Source of the DNA: Thermoprotei archaeon
Lineage (GTDB): Archaea > Thermoproteota > Thermoprotei > QMSL01 > B3-G16
Direction: 5' to 3'
Length of the DNA: 64,000 nt
Assembly: GCA_021162845.1 (NCBI GenBank)
Contig: JAGGXX010000067.1
Coordinates: 1-64,000 of the forward strand
The position numbers and the translations under genes were made by a program. Positions 43,197 to 51,911 of the stretch are shown here, in pieces. A model generated the notes under the pieces. The model worked only from the letters and a program-made list of their open reading frames with translations, made no database searches and was not told the DNA's origin. The first letter of the stretch is position 1; each line of letters begins with the position of its first letter.

Positions 43197-44582
43197 TTAG
43201 CCAAGAACCACACCTACCACGAAATCATTGACGTTTGTCCCTGTAGATCCTGTGAAGATTAGGGAACCACCTACCTTCTTGAAGAAGGTATAGCTGTCAT
43301 TGTCGGCTAGATAACGCTCGGGATCAAGTCCCAGTCTTGAGGCCTCACTTATGGTGTTACCATCTACTATAGCACCTGCGGCATCCGTGATACCGTCGAG
43401 CCCATCTGAGCCCATGGAGAGTAACGCTACGCCTTTAAGGCCTTTAATCATCCTCGCAACCGACAGCGCTAGCTCCTGATTTCGACCACCTTTACCGTGA
43501 CCCTTGACCGTTACAGTTGTTTCTCCACCCGCTATTATCGCTGCAGGTTTCTTAACTGGAATATCATGCTCATATACTTCACGTAAGATCGAGCTGATGA
43601 CCTTCCCTACTTCCCTTGCTTCTCCCTCAAGGTAGGATGTAAGTATAAGCACATTTAACCCCAAGGAGCGACCTAATTCTGCCATGGATTGAAGCGAGAC
43701 CCTATTGCTGGCTATTATTATGTTATGAACTTTCTCGAATACAACGTCATCAGGCTTGGGCGTTTCATTCACGTCACCTCTTACGCCCAGCTCTATCCAT
43801 CTCCTTACACTTGAGGGCACCTCATGCCATATCTCGTACTTCTCGAGGATCTGTTTAGCGTCCTTAAAGGTGGACTTATCGGGTGCTGTGGGACCAGAGG
43901 CAATACTGCTCACATCATCACCGACGACATCCGATATTATAAGTGAGAAGAGACGAGCGGGGTAGACGGCTTTAGCTAGCCAACCTCCCTTAATCCTTGA
44001 GATATGCTTCCGGACGGTATTCACCTCCTTTATCTCAGCCCCGGACCTCAAAAGCAGCTCTGTAGTCCGCATGAGATCTTCTAGGCTCACATCATCTACC
44101 GGTAATGAGGCTAACGCGGAACCGCCGCCGGAGAGGAGGCATATCACGAGGTCTTCCTCCCCGGCTGATTCAGCTAATGAAAGTAGCCTTTCAGCGCACT
44201 TTAATGAGCCCTCATTAGGTATGGGATGTCCTCCCTCACAAGCGCGGATTTTCTCGAGTTTATAGCGATTAGCTGTTCCCTTAGGGACTATTATGATCCC
44301 TTCGGTAATCTTATCATCTAGCATGGCCTCCAGCGACTCAGCCATGGCACCTACGGCTTTCCCCATTCCGATCACATAAACATCATTTACCCGTGATAGG
44401 TCTACTTCATAGCGCTCGTTAAACACCAATAGCTCTCCAACGACCTTCACATGCCTCTCTATAGCGACATGCGGGTCGGCTGCCTTAATCCCCTCTATTG
44501 CCAGGTTTAATGCTAGCTCGCGCGCTTTACGGGTACTCTTGTCCTCGGCCACACCTACGAGTTCCTCAAAGTTCCTGATCAT
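43197..44582 (-). CDS. gck: Glycerate 2-kinase (MOFRL family)
   Basis: This kinase phosphorylates D-glycerate to 2-phosphoglycerate, a step of the non-phosphorylated or semi-phosphorylated Entner-Doudoroff pathways of archaea. Signatures include VIGMGKAVGAMAES in the N-terminal region, CLLSGGGSALAS in the DUF4147 domain and the C-terminal MOFRL segment AIIAGGETTVTVKGHGKGGRNQE. At 461 residues it has normal length. It is the second of three leftward genes from the transglutaminase-like gene to the Nudix gene. Confidence 0.9.
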   Translation of the reverse strand: MIRNFEELVGVAEDKSTRKARELALNLAIEGIKAADPHVAIERHVKVVGELLVFNERYEVDLSRVNDVYVIGMGKAVGAMAESLEAMLDDKITEGIIIVPKGTANRYKLEKIRACEGGHPIPNEGSLKCAERLLSLAESAGEEDLVICLLSGGGSALASLPVDDVSLEDLMRTTELLLRSGAEIKEVNTVRKHISRIKGGWLAKAVYPARLFSLIISDVVGDDVSSIASGPTAPDKSTFKDAKQILEKYEIWHEVPSSVRRWIELGVRGDVNETPKPDDVVFEKVHNIIIASNRVSLQSMAELGRSLGLNVLILTSYLEGEAREVGKVISSILREVYEHDIPVKKPAAIIAGGETTVTVKGHGKGGRNQELALSVARMIKGLKGVALLSMGSDGLDGITDAAGAIVDGNTISEASRLGLDPERYLADNDSYTFFKKVGGSLIFTGSTGTNVNDFVVGVVLG

Positions 44583-44594
44583 AGATATGCCTCC

Positions 44595-45746
44595 TCATAG
44601 TGATGCGGACATCACATTACTAGTGGGTATTCTAATAAACTCCTTTCTAGCCAAAATTATGAGCACTATTGTAAGGATTATCGCCGAAGATATAGCTGAT
44701 AAAACAGTTAAACCTGGCCTTAGGATCACACGTCCACCTTTTGGGATTAGCTCGTCTCGTTCTATGATTCTCAGATTATAACTCTCAAGGAGTTCCTTTA
44801 GCCGCCTGGCATCATGAACGTAGTCGTAGTTATAGACATGGGCGAGTACGAGCGTTCCCTTATTCCTTATCGCAGCACCCTCTATGAGATCTAGAACTGT
44901 TCCTGTTCTCCTAGCGTAGAAGGTCAGGTCTACTGGAAGCCATCCTGCTTTACGCGTATATGCCTGTACCCATGCATGCCATCCCAGATTAATCAGTTCT
45001 ATGCTCACATGATCGTCATAAAATGTGCTGGTTTCGCGAAAGTTAGGTATGTATACGCACCCGAGCTGCATGAAAGCGGGTATGCCTACGATCCTACATA
45101 GCGTTATCAGTAACATGGCTTGCTCGTCACAGTCACCCGAACGCGCCAGGTATACCTCCTTAGGGTATCTAGGGGGCATTTCTCCTCCGTATCTTATGTT
45201 ATCGTGAATCCATTTAACGAGGGATAGGAGTTTCTCCATATCATCTTTTGTACCATTACATACCCTAAAGGCTAGGCTCTGCAGATCCGCATCATTAACT
45301 TGCCATAAGGTATTCCCTCTGAGAAGCTCTTCGCTCGGATTTAATGCTAGACCAAATCGCCTTGGATAGTATTCTGTCACCTCCTGTACATAGCTTATAT
45401 TGATGGAGCTTCCAGGTCTTAGGATGATGGGTTCGAGCATGATTATGGGATTTCCATCGATATCAAGAGAGAGCTTGTATGAGGCTGAGGACCCATTTAC
45501 AGAAACGCGTATCAATTTGGCATTCTGCCATGACGTATTAAGGAATAGGTTAATTATGTTCATGTCGATGTCGCTTAGGTTAATAGGCATGTCACCGCGG
45601 TTTTCCATGATGACGAAGCTCCTGAGCTCATAACACAGAACCTGGGTTGAACTTCTCAATACGAGAATAATAGATAGCCCTACGAGAATGGCATCGAGGA
45701 CGCCTATCGACATCAGTAATATTCTTCTCTTAGGAGGAGGCATCAA
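44595..45746 (-). CDS. Membrane-anchored transglutaminase-like protein
   Basis: The 383-residue protein has an N-terminal transmembrane helix (about 9-30), an extracytoplasmic beta domain, and a transglutaminase-like core with triad Cys in ARSGDCDEQAM, His in GWHAWVQAY and Asp in WLPVDLTF. A C-terminal transmembrane helix (about 350-372) ends in a basic tail. Such archaeal proteins may act as cysteine proteases or cross-linkers at the outer face. It lies 12 bp upstream of the glycerate kinase gene; the link is likely only transcriptional. Confidence 0.8.
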   Translation of the reverse strand: MMPPPKRRILLMSIGVLDAILVGLSIILVLRSSTQVLCYELRSFVIMENRGDMPINLSDIDMNIINLFLNTSWQNAKLIRVSVNGSSASYKLSLDIDGNPIIMLEPIILRPGSSINISYVQEVTEYYPRRFGLALNPSEELLRGNTLWQVNDADLQSLAFRVCNGTKDDMEKLLSLVKWIHDNIRYGGEMPPRYPKEVYLARSGDCDEQAMLLITLCRIVGIPAFMQLGCVYIPNFRETSTFYDDHVSIELINLGWHAWVQAYTRKAGWLPVDLTFYARRTGTVLDLIEGAAIRNKGTLVLAHVYNYDYVHDARRLKELLESYNLRIIERDELIPKGGRVILRPGLTVLSAISSAIILTIVLIILARKEFIRIPTSNVMSASL

Positions 45747-45785
45747 GTTAGAATAACGCTTAGTGAGCTATAAAAGGAAGTGAGG

Positions 45786-45815
45786 GTGTGAGTTTAAGGT
45801 ACTGAGGTGTCACAC
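45786..45815. promoter_or_regulatory. Inverted repeat flanking the TATA box of the DMT permease gene
   Basis: GTGTGA (45786-45791) and TCACAC (45810-45815) are exact inverted arms 18 bases apart. The TATA-like AGTTTAAGG (45791-45799) lies within them. A repressor binding here would block initiation. No cognate regulator is identified. Confidence 0.4.
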
Positions 45816-45835
45816 GGTCCTGCAGGCGGTGATCC

Positions 45836-46756
45836 ATGAGATCGAGGAGGAAAGGCTATCTTGGCATACTGGGGACTTTGATACTGTGGTCATGGGCTGT
45901 TATATTTATAAAGATCCTCGCATCCTATTTTGATCCGATAACGCAGAATTTTTATAGGTACTCCTCGGCGGCCTTAGCCCTTACGATCATCTCAGCCTCT
46001 TTAAGTAATACTAGAAAACATGTCAGACTCAAGATAACCTGGACACTCATCGTGCCAGCAGTAATGGTCTTCCTATACCAGATATTTACTGTCTATGGCA
46101 TATACATGACAGAGGCTACGATAGCCGCACTGTTAATGCGGACTAATGTGATATTTACGAACGCCATGTCCTTCCTCCTCTTCGAGGAAGAGAGGAGGTT
46201 GATCGGCACGAGAAAGTTCATGCTTGGGCTCTTGATAGCATTCATCGGGATAATAGGTGTAACCTTAAGGGATAGCCACGATATAGGCGCTCTAACCATA
46301 GACCTAGGCGCACTCATGGTTCTTCTGGGAACAATATTCTGGGCTAGCTATACGGTTTCCGTTAAGATATCGCTTCGTGAAGCGGACCCATTGATATTAA
46401 CAACCATAGTCTTCTCGCTTGCGAGCCTCTTTTTCTTGCCAGTCACACTTCTTCTAGGCGATATAGGGCTTGTGATGAAGGTTAGTCCTGACGTGAACTT
46501 AATGCTCATAGGCTCGGGTATATTATGCGTTGGGATAGGCAATTTCCTGAATTATATAGCCATTATGGAGCTGGGAGTCGCGGTAACAGCCTCACTACAG
46601 CTCATGACCCCATTGCTCACTGGTGTGTTCTCATATATGGTAATGGGCGAAAGATTGACGGAGATGGACCTACTCTTCGGAGGGTTATTGCTCTTGGGTT
46701 GTGGTATGATAATAAGGCAGACCACCCTTCAGGAGGAGGGAGATTATGGCGATTAA
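45836..46756 (+). CDS. DMT/EamA-family transporter
   Basis: The 306-residue membrane protein has ten predicted helices in two EamA repeats (roughly residues 8-140 and 160-290). The repeat signatures IKILASYFDPITQNFYRY and PLLTGVFSYMVMGERLTEMD are typical of drug/metabolite exporters. Substrate could be an amino acid or other small metabolite. It overlaps the DUF72 gene by 11 bp and has an inverted-repeat operator candidate at its promoter. Confidence 0.85.
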   Translation: MRSRRKGYLGILGTLILWSWAVIFIKILASYFDPITQNFYRYSSAALALTIISASLSNTRKHVRLKITWTLIVPAVMVFLYQIFTVYGIYMTEATIAALLMRTNVIFTNAMSFLLFEEERRLIGTRKFMLGLLIAFIGIIGVTLRDSHDIGALTIDLGALMVLLGTIFWASYTVSVKISLREADPLILTTIVFSLASLFFLPVTLLLGDIGLVMKVSPDVNLMLIGSGILCVGIGNFLNYIAIMELGVAVTASLQLMTPLLTGVFSYMVMGERLTEMDLLFGGLLLLGCGMIIRQTTLQEEGDYGD

Positions 46757-47510
46757 AGTGGGATGTTGTGGATGGGCAGTTAGAGGGGGAAGAAGAGCCT
46801 ACTTTAGGGAATTCAGCCTTATAGAGCTACAAAGCACATTTTACAGGCTCCCCAGACTCAAGACTGCGATCAAGTGGAGGCAGGAGGCACCAGAGGACTT
46901 CGAGTATACGCTTAAAGCGTGGCAGGCGCTAACCCATTCGCCGAGGAGCCCTACGTGGAGGAGAGGAGGACCTAAGGTACCTCTGGGAAAAGCGGATAGA
47001 TATGGCCTCCTTAGGCCAACCGAGGAGAACATCCAGGCATGGGAGAAGACCCTAGAGATCTGTAAAGCGTTAGACAGTCATATATGCGTTTTCCAGAGCC
47101 CACCCTCCTTTCGCCCTTCTGACGAAAATGTAAGCAACATGAAAGCGTTCTTCACAACGATATCGCGGAATGGAGTTAATATCGCATGGGAGCCTCGTGG
47201 GAAGTGGCATGAAAGACCTGGTCTCATAGCTAAGTTATGCAATGAACTCGACTTAATTCACGTAGTGGATTTGCTCAAGAGATGGCCGTTATCCTCCCAC
47301 GAGATAGCATATGTGAGGTTACATGGCCTTAACGGAGAGGTCAATTATAGGTATAAGTATACAGATAGGGATCTAACGACGTTAGCGGATAGGGTAGAGA
47401 AGTTGTCCCATGAGAAGACGCATATCTACATATTATTTAATAACATCTACATGGCAGATGATGCCAAAAAGTTCCTCCTCATAGCGAGAGATCGGGGTAT
47501 AGTTAATTAG
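46746..47510 (+). CDS. DUF72 TIM-barrel protein
   Basis: The 254-residue protein begins with KVGCCGWAVRGGRRAYF and continues with LIELQSTFYRLP, WRQEAPEDFEYTLKAWQALTH, CVFQSPPSFRP and WEPRGKWH. These are the characteristic sequences of DUF72 (YecE-like), a family with an AP-endonuclease-like TIM barrel and unknown biochemical function. It overlaps the DMT permease gene by 11 bp and is translated from the same transcript. Confidence 0.88.
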   Translation: MAIKVGCCGWAVRGGRRAYFREFSLIELQSTFYRLPRLKTAIKWRQEAPEDFEYTLKAWQALTHSPRSPTWRRGGPKVPLGKADRYGLLRPTEENIQAWEKTLEICKALDSHICVFQSPPSFRPSDENVSNMKAFFTTISRNGVNIAWEPRGKWHERPGLIAKLCNELDLIHVVDLLKRWPLSSHEIAYVRLHGLNGEVNYRYKYTDRDLTTLADRVEKLSHEKTHIYILFNNIYMADDAKKFLLIARDRGIVN

Positions 47511-47550
47511 CTTAAACGGGTAAAAAAGATGAGGTAAGTGAGGGATTTAC

Positions 47551-48690
47551 ATGAACCTAGAAGACGTGGAGTCATATAAAAGGATTGATACGAGTGATAT
47601 GCTCAGTGTCTTAATGAAGTTCCCTGAGGACATCTGGCAAGCATATACGACTTCAAAGGAGATAAAGATACCAAGCGAAGTGAGGATAGGGAGTATCAAC
47701 ATAAGCTATGGAGCGCCTAATGGGATCATAATCTGTGGAATGGGAGGATCCGCGATAGGGGGAGATCTATTAAAGTGCCTCTTAATAGATAGGTCGCCCC
47801 TACACGTTGAAGTAGTAAGGGACTATAAGTTACCTGCCTATGCCTCTAGGGATACATTAGTTATCGTTGTGAGTTATTCGGGCAATACCGAGGAGGCCCT
47901 TAGCTGCTTCATAGATTCTATAAAACGAGGATGCATGAGCATAGCGATAACGTCAGGGGGCATGCTTATGGACTATGCGAGGAGGTTGGGTATTCCAATA
48001 TATGAGGCACCTAGAGGGAGGGCTCCTAGAGCCGCTATAGCTTATCTCTTCCTTCCTCTTTTAGGAGTGCTTAAGAGGTTGGGCTTTGACTTAGTCACGG
48101 ATAATGAGGTTAATGAGAGCGTAAGCGTTCTAAGGGAACTTAGAGAAGAAATAAGGCCAGAAGTGGCCTCAGAGAAGAACATCGCCAAGGACCTTGCCAT
48201 GAAGATTAATGGACTGATACCGGTCATATATGCCTACAGGCAATATCGCGCCGTAGCCTTCAGGTTTAAGACGCAACTCAATGAAAATAGCAAGTATCCA
48301 GCTAAAGTCGAAGAGCTCCCTGAGCTAGATCATAACGAGGTAGTCGGATGGGAGATAGATGGTGACATAACCAAGAGGTTCTTAGCTATAGTCCTCAAGG
48401 GCGGTGATGAGCCGCAAGAGATACGGGTGAGGTTTAACATAACCATAGAGCTCATAAAGGACAAGGTAGCGGATGTGCTCGAATTGAAAGCACGAGGTAA
48501 TGGTCGTCTCGCTAGAATGCTCTCATTACTTTACGTATGTGATTTCACGTCATATTATCTAGCCCTATTAAATGATATAGACCCGACTCCAGTTAGATCA
48601 ATTGAACTCCTGAAGAAGAGACTAAGTGATTATGGCGTGGCCCTAAAGCGGATAAAAGAGGACTACAAATCGTTACTCTTCAATTATTAA
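47551..48690 (+). CDS. Bifunctional phosphoglucose/phosphomannose isomerase
   Basis: Two SIS domains are present. The first has GMGGSAIGGDLL and VVSYSGNTEEAL, and the second has FKTQLNENSKYPAKVEELPELDHNEVVGWE with the catalytic Glu and His. These are the landmarks of the crenarchaeal PGI/PMI family, which interconverts glucose, mannose and fructose 6-phosphates. At 379 residues it is longer than the about 300-residue Pyrobaculum and Aeropyrum enzymes, with extra residues at both ends. It feeds glycolysis and mannose or glucosamine sugar synthesis with glmM. Confidence 0.88.
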   Translation: MNLEDVESYKRIDTSDMLSVLMKFPEDIWQAYTTSKEIKIPSEVRIGSINISYGAPNGIIICGMGGSAIGGDLLKCLLIDRSPLHVEVVRDYKLPAYASRDTLVIVVSYSGNTEEALSCFIDSIKRGCMSIAITSGGMLMDYARRLGIPIYEAPRGRAPRAAIAYLFLPLLGVLKRLGFDLVTDNEVNESVSVLRELREEIRPEVASEKNIAKDLAMKINGLIPVIYAYRQYRAVAFRFKTQLNENSKYPAKVEELPELDHNEVVGWEIDGDITKRFLAIVLKGGDEPQEIRVRFNITIELIKDKVADVLELKARGNGRLARMLSLLYVCDFTSYYLALLNDIDPTPVRSIELLKKRLSDYGVALKRIKEDYKSLLFNY

Positions 48691-49127
48691 AAATTGATGA
48701 GATGCTCATGGATATCAGATAATAACCGCACATATCCCTGTTTTAATTCGTTTAGCGCGTTTATTTGGAATTTTAACTTCATGAGTTTTTCGATGGCACG
48801 TCTAATGTTAGACTTTTGATAATATGTAGAGGATAGTAAGTTCATTTCTTCATCATGTAAGTTCGTTATCAGAAAATTTACCTCGCAGATCTTCAACGCT
48901 AATACTTCTGCAAGTTCTTTTAATTGAATGCTATCTTTACGCATCTTTGATCCTATTAGTAAGGATTTAAACTTAGATTTAGCGTTAAAAAGCACTTTGT
49001 ATAATGAGAGATCACCTCCACAAAAAACACAGTGATTAGCCAAATATGTCACCCTACCACACCAGATACACCGTATAGTAGCCTTCAGGATACCCATAGC
49101 TTTCTTGTGCGACTTATTTGCCGTCAT
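48687..49127 (-). CDS. Zinc-ribbon protein, unknown, A/T-rich
   Basis: The 146-residue protein has a C-x2-C...C-x2-C zinc ribbon at about residues 20-39 (CIWC, CVFC) followed by a long helical region with many Lys, Asn and Leu. No known family. The DNA is visibly more A/T-rich and lysine/asparagine-rich than its neighbours, which hints at recent acquisition. It converges on the PGI/PMI gene with a 4-bp overlap and is divergent from the site-2 protease. Confidence 0.55.
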   Translation of the reverse strand: MTANKSHKKAMGILKATIRCIWCGRVTYLANHCVFCGGDLSLYKVLFNAKSKFKSLLIGSKMRKDSIQLKELAEVLALKICEVNFLITNLHDEEMNLLSSTYYQKSNIRRAIEKLMKLKFQINALNELKQGYVRLLSDIHEHLINF

Positions 49128-49185
49128 TACGGAGGATAAGAGTTTTAACCTTCTTATTAAAGTTACACATTACGAGTGAATTGAA

Positions 49186-50346
49186 ATGCAGATGGAGGGG
49201 CTCTTAAACTTCATCACATGGGTCATAGCCTTCTGGGTCGTGTTGATGATTATTGGTAAGATGTTTCCCTCCCTTGAAAAGCACGGCCTTTTCATAGGTC
49301 CATTTTACGCTATATGGAAGACTACACGGCTGAACCCTATATTCACTAAAGTTGCCATGAAATGGAGGATAGCGTGGAAGGTTCTATTCGATATAGGCAT
49401 AGCACTAGGCATAGGACAGATGATTTTCGCCTATTACTGGTTATTGAAGAATCTACTAGCGTTCCTTAAGGCAACAGGAGAGGCGTCACCTGTATATCCA
49501 GTAATTCCGGGTTTAACCATCGGGCTTGAAACCATTAAGTACTTCGTACCTGCGATCCTCGTGATATTCATAACACATGAATTCGCACATGGCATAGCAG
49601 CGAGGATGTCCGGCGTTAGGATACGCTCCGTTGGAGCACTTGTGGCTTTTCTGGTATTCGCGGCCTTCGTGGAACCTGACGAACAGGAGCTTAAACAGTT
49701 GAGTGTAAGGGATAAATTACGCATGTTCTCGGCAGGCTCCATGGCGAACTTGGCAACAGCGTTGCTGATAATAGGCATTATAAGTGTTCTCTTCCTTGCA
49801 ACGCCTCAAGGGGTACTCGTAATGGGCACGCTGAAAGGATATCCTGCAGAGGGCAAGGTACCACCGTACTCCGTAATAGTTGCCTTAAATGAAACCGAGA
49901 TCACGTCCATTGGGGATCTGGCCGCTTATCTAAGCCAGACTAAACCCGGGGATGTCGTGCTAATCCGATTTGTGGACCCAGATGGTATGTTGAGAGGCGT
50001 GAGGCTTAAGTTAGCGCCAAATCCTGAGAATAAGAGTAGGGGGTTCTTAGGTGTACGGATAGTCAATTACATGCCAACGAGGATCCGTATGTCCCCTCCT
50101 GCCTCATTGGAGCTACTTAACTTACTATCATGGATTCAAATGCTATGTCTGAGCGCTGCTGTGCTTAACATGTTACCCATTTACCCCTTTGACGGAGGAA
50201 GGGTTATCTTCACCTTAATAGACATGAAGTTATCAGGTAAGGGGGCTAGGGATTTAGTTAAAGGGGTTATAATGGGTACCGCGCTTCTGCTTTTGGTACT
50301 TAATATGGCATTAAGTATGTTTAAGTTCCCTCTTATTCCGATATAA
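49186..50346 (+). CDS. Site-2 protease (M50) with PDZ domain
   Basis: This intramembrane zinc metalloprotease has the HExxH motif HEFAH at residues 131-135 within a hydrophobic helix. The third metal ligand lies in NMLPIYPFDGGRVI near residue 335. A PDZ domain (about 205-290) lies between the catalytic helices. Length is 386 residues. Such proteases cut membrane-bound regulators or signal peptide remnants. The start is ATG at 49186, with a TATA-like CTTATTAAAG about 30 bp before it. Confidence 0.9.
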   Translation: MQMEGLLNFITWVIAFWVVLMIIGKMFPSLEKHGLFIGPFYAIWKTTRLNPIFTKVAMKWRIAWKVLFDIGIALGIGQMIFAYYWLLKNLLAFLKATGEASPVYPVIPGLTIGLETIKYFVPAILVIFITHEFAHGIAARMSGVRIRSVGALVAFLVFAAFVEPDEQELKQLSVRDKLRMFSAGSMANLATALLIIGIISVLFLATPQGVLVMGTLKGYPAEGKVPPYSVIVALNETEITSIGDLAAYLSQTKPGDVVLIRFVDPDGMLRGVRLKLAPNPENKSRGFLGVRIVNYMPTRIRMSPPASLELLNLLSWIQMLCLSAAVLNMLPIYPFDGGRVIFTLIDMKLSGKGARDLVKGVIMGTALLLLVLNMALSMFKFPLIPI

Positions 50347-50399
50347 ATTCAAAAACCCTATGCGATTTTTGCCCGAAGATCATTTCGTGATGTTGTTTT
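50347..50399. terminator. Convergent T-rich terminator region
   Basis: The 53-bp gap between the site-2 protease and TIP49 stops has T-runs on both strands (ATTTTTGCCC and TTGTTTTTCA on plus; GGGTTTTTGA on minus). U-rich runs of this type end transcription in archaea without a strong hairpin. Confidence 0.4.
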
Positions 50400-51758
50400 T
50401 CATTTCAGGAATTGTTCTTCGTATTCCTTGAGATATCTAACGGATTGAGTGACATCTACGAATAAGCCTTTAACGCGTTCAACATCAGTGACCATTACGC
50501 GATCCCTGCCCTCTTTCCGGGCTACTTCAAACGCTGGCGTTAAAAGTTGCACTGCATAACGCAGAGAATGCATAGCACCTAATTTGGTAAGATATTCAAG
50601 CGCTTCATCACTTAAAGCGACCTTTTCCTCTCTCGCTCGTATTTTTATTATCTCCTTTATCTCGTCTTCCGTGTAGGGCCTCGTTCTAATTATCAAAAGC
50701 CTATCAAGTAGATCAAGTGGTATACCATGAGGGGATTCTATGTCCGTGCCCCTTATCCTAGTTAGGCCTCTATTCGTGGCTAGGATTATTATGGGAGCCA
50801 GCTCACTCTCCATCGCCCTAGATAGGAAGCTGAAGGCCTCTATGTCAAGCATATGCACGTCATCTATGAACAATACCCCTGGTATTATCTCAGCCCTACC
50901 CTCGTCTACCCATTCCCTTACGAGCCCATCGACCCTCTGCCTTACCTCATTTGATATCTCTCTAGTTTCCCCTCCTCCAAAAAGAAGGCTGAAGAGCCCT
51001 CCTGAGCTCCTAGCCTGCATGACATCTAAATCATGCAATGTAACGGTATGTACGAATTCCTTGTCCTTTAATATCGGACCTTGGGGAAGAGGTACCTTTT
51101 CCTCGGCTTCTATATCGTAGACCTCCTCACGGGGTGCTTCAATACACCGACCTAGTTTAGCCACGCGGCCCGTCTCAGCATCTATCCATATAACATCCCC
51201 TAGGCCTACGCCCTTGTTTATAAGCTCTATGGCGACTGTCTCATCAGTCCTTAACGTTTTCTGTTCATCCCTGGTTTTCAGCGTTATCTTCGCGCTCTTG
51301 GGTACCTGCTGATAAGGGTTATAGGGATGGCGCGTCATCTGTACATCTAAGTCAACTACCATGCCCTCATAGACTTTACGATATTCCCTTATTCTCACGC
51401 CTATGGCCCTCCTCATCGCCTGCATGAGTACTTCTGATTTCTTCATTTCAGCTGAGTAAACCTCGGAGCCCGAGAGAGCGACAAATGGCGTATCTTTTCC
51501 CAGTTCCTTAGCTATGGCTATTGCTATTGCTGTCTTCCCAGTTCCAGGAGGGCCCACCAGCAATATTCCCCTGCCAGCCATCTTACCCTCTCTTACCATG
51601 GAGACCACTATCCCCGCTGCTTCCCTGGCCTCTACTTGTCCTACGAGACCATCTGCTATCCTTAACGCTTTTCCATCCCTAAGGCCTAAGCCCTTTATAT
51701 GGCTATGAGCCCCAATTCGTTCAAAACCTCGTTTAGGAGCTTCAACTATACGAGCCAT
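50400..51758 (-). CDS. TIP49/RuvBL-like AAA+ ATPase
   Basis: This is the archaeal homologue of eukaryotic RuvBL1/RuvBL2, which remodel complexes and help box C/D snoRNP assembly. Walker A GPPGTGKT lies at residues 69-76. The insertion domain II with an OB fold (about 120-285) includes VVDLDVQMTRHPYNPYQQ-like sequence. Walker B reads FIDDVHMLDIEAF, with Asp at 300 where family proteins have Glu (FIDEVHML), confirmed in the DNA (GATGAC). Sensor and arginine-finger segments follow. I choose the ATG at 51758 (MARIVEAPKRG) over GTG 51770. A C/D sRNA candidate lies divergently upstream. Confidence 0.9.
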   Translation of the reverse strand: MARIVEAPKRGFERIGAHSHIKGLGLRDGKALRIADGLVGQVEAREAAGIVVSMVREGKMAGRGILLVGPPGTGKTAIAIAIAKELGKDTPFVALSGSEVYSAEMKKSEVLMQAMRRAIGVRIREYRKVYEGMVVDLDVQMTRHPYNPYQQVPKSAKITLKTRDEQKTLRTDETVAIELINKGVGLGDVIWIDAETGRVAKLGRCIEAPREEVYDIEAEEKVPLPQGPILKDKEFVHTVTLHDLDVMQARSSGGLFSLLFGGGETREISNEVRQRVDGLVREWVDEGRAEIIPGVLFIDDVHMLDIEAFSFLSRAMESELAPIIILATNRGLTRIRGTDIESPHGIPLDLLDRLLIIRTRPYTEDEIKEIIKIRAREEKVALSDEALEYLTKLGAMHSLRYAVQLLTPAFEVARKEGRDRVMVTDVERVKGLFVDVTQSVRYLKEYEEQFLK

Positions 51759-51811
51759 GGGCTGATCCACCCCGTTAAACTAAACTAAGAATGGTAACTC
51801 ATATTGCTTAC

Positions 51812-51820
51812 TTCATATTA
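51812..51820 (+). promoter_or_regulatory. TATA box for the 51.84-kb sRNA
   Basis: TTCATATTA centres about 25 bp before 51841, which puts the RNA start exactly ahead of box C at 51846. This fits the spacing of archaeal promoters. Confidence 0.45.
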
Positions 51821-51841
51821 GGGAACATATCGGAGGTTAGG

Positions 51842-51899
51842 GCCTATGATGAGAGTCATGCCAAAGGGATCCATGACCGTTCCTGGGGTATCTGAGGCT
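51842..51899 (+). ncRNA. Box C/D guide sRNA candidate beside TIP49
   Basis: Box C is a perfect ATGATGA (51846-51852) and box D is CTGA (51892-51895), 39 nt apart. The short terminal stem GGCC/GGCT (51841-51844 with 51896-51899) has one bulged T. C' is degenerate (CATGACC, 51872-51878), and I see no clean D' box. The guide before box D is TTCCTGGGGTAT; its complement contains TACCCC, a string also present in the conserved 23S peptidyl-transferase region, but I could not test the match. A TATA box at correct spacing supports transcription. The length suits archaeal C/D sRNAs. Confidence 0.58.
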
Positions 51900-51911
51900 G
51901 GGTGAACATGA

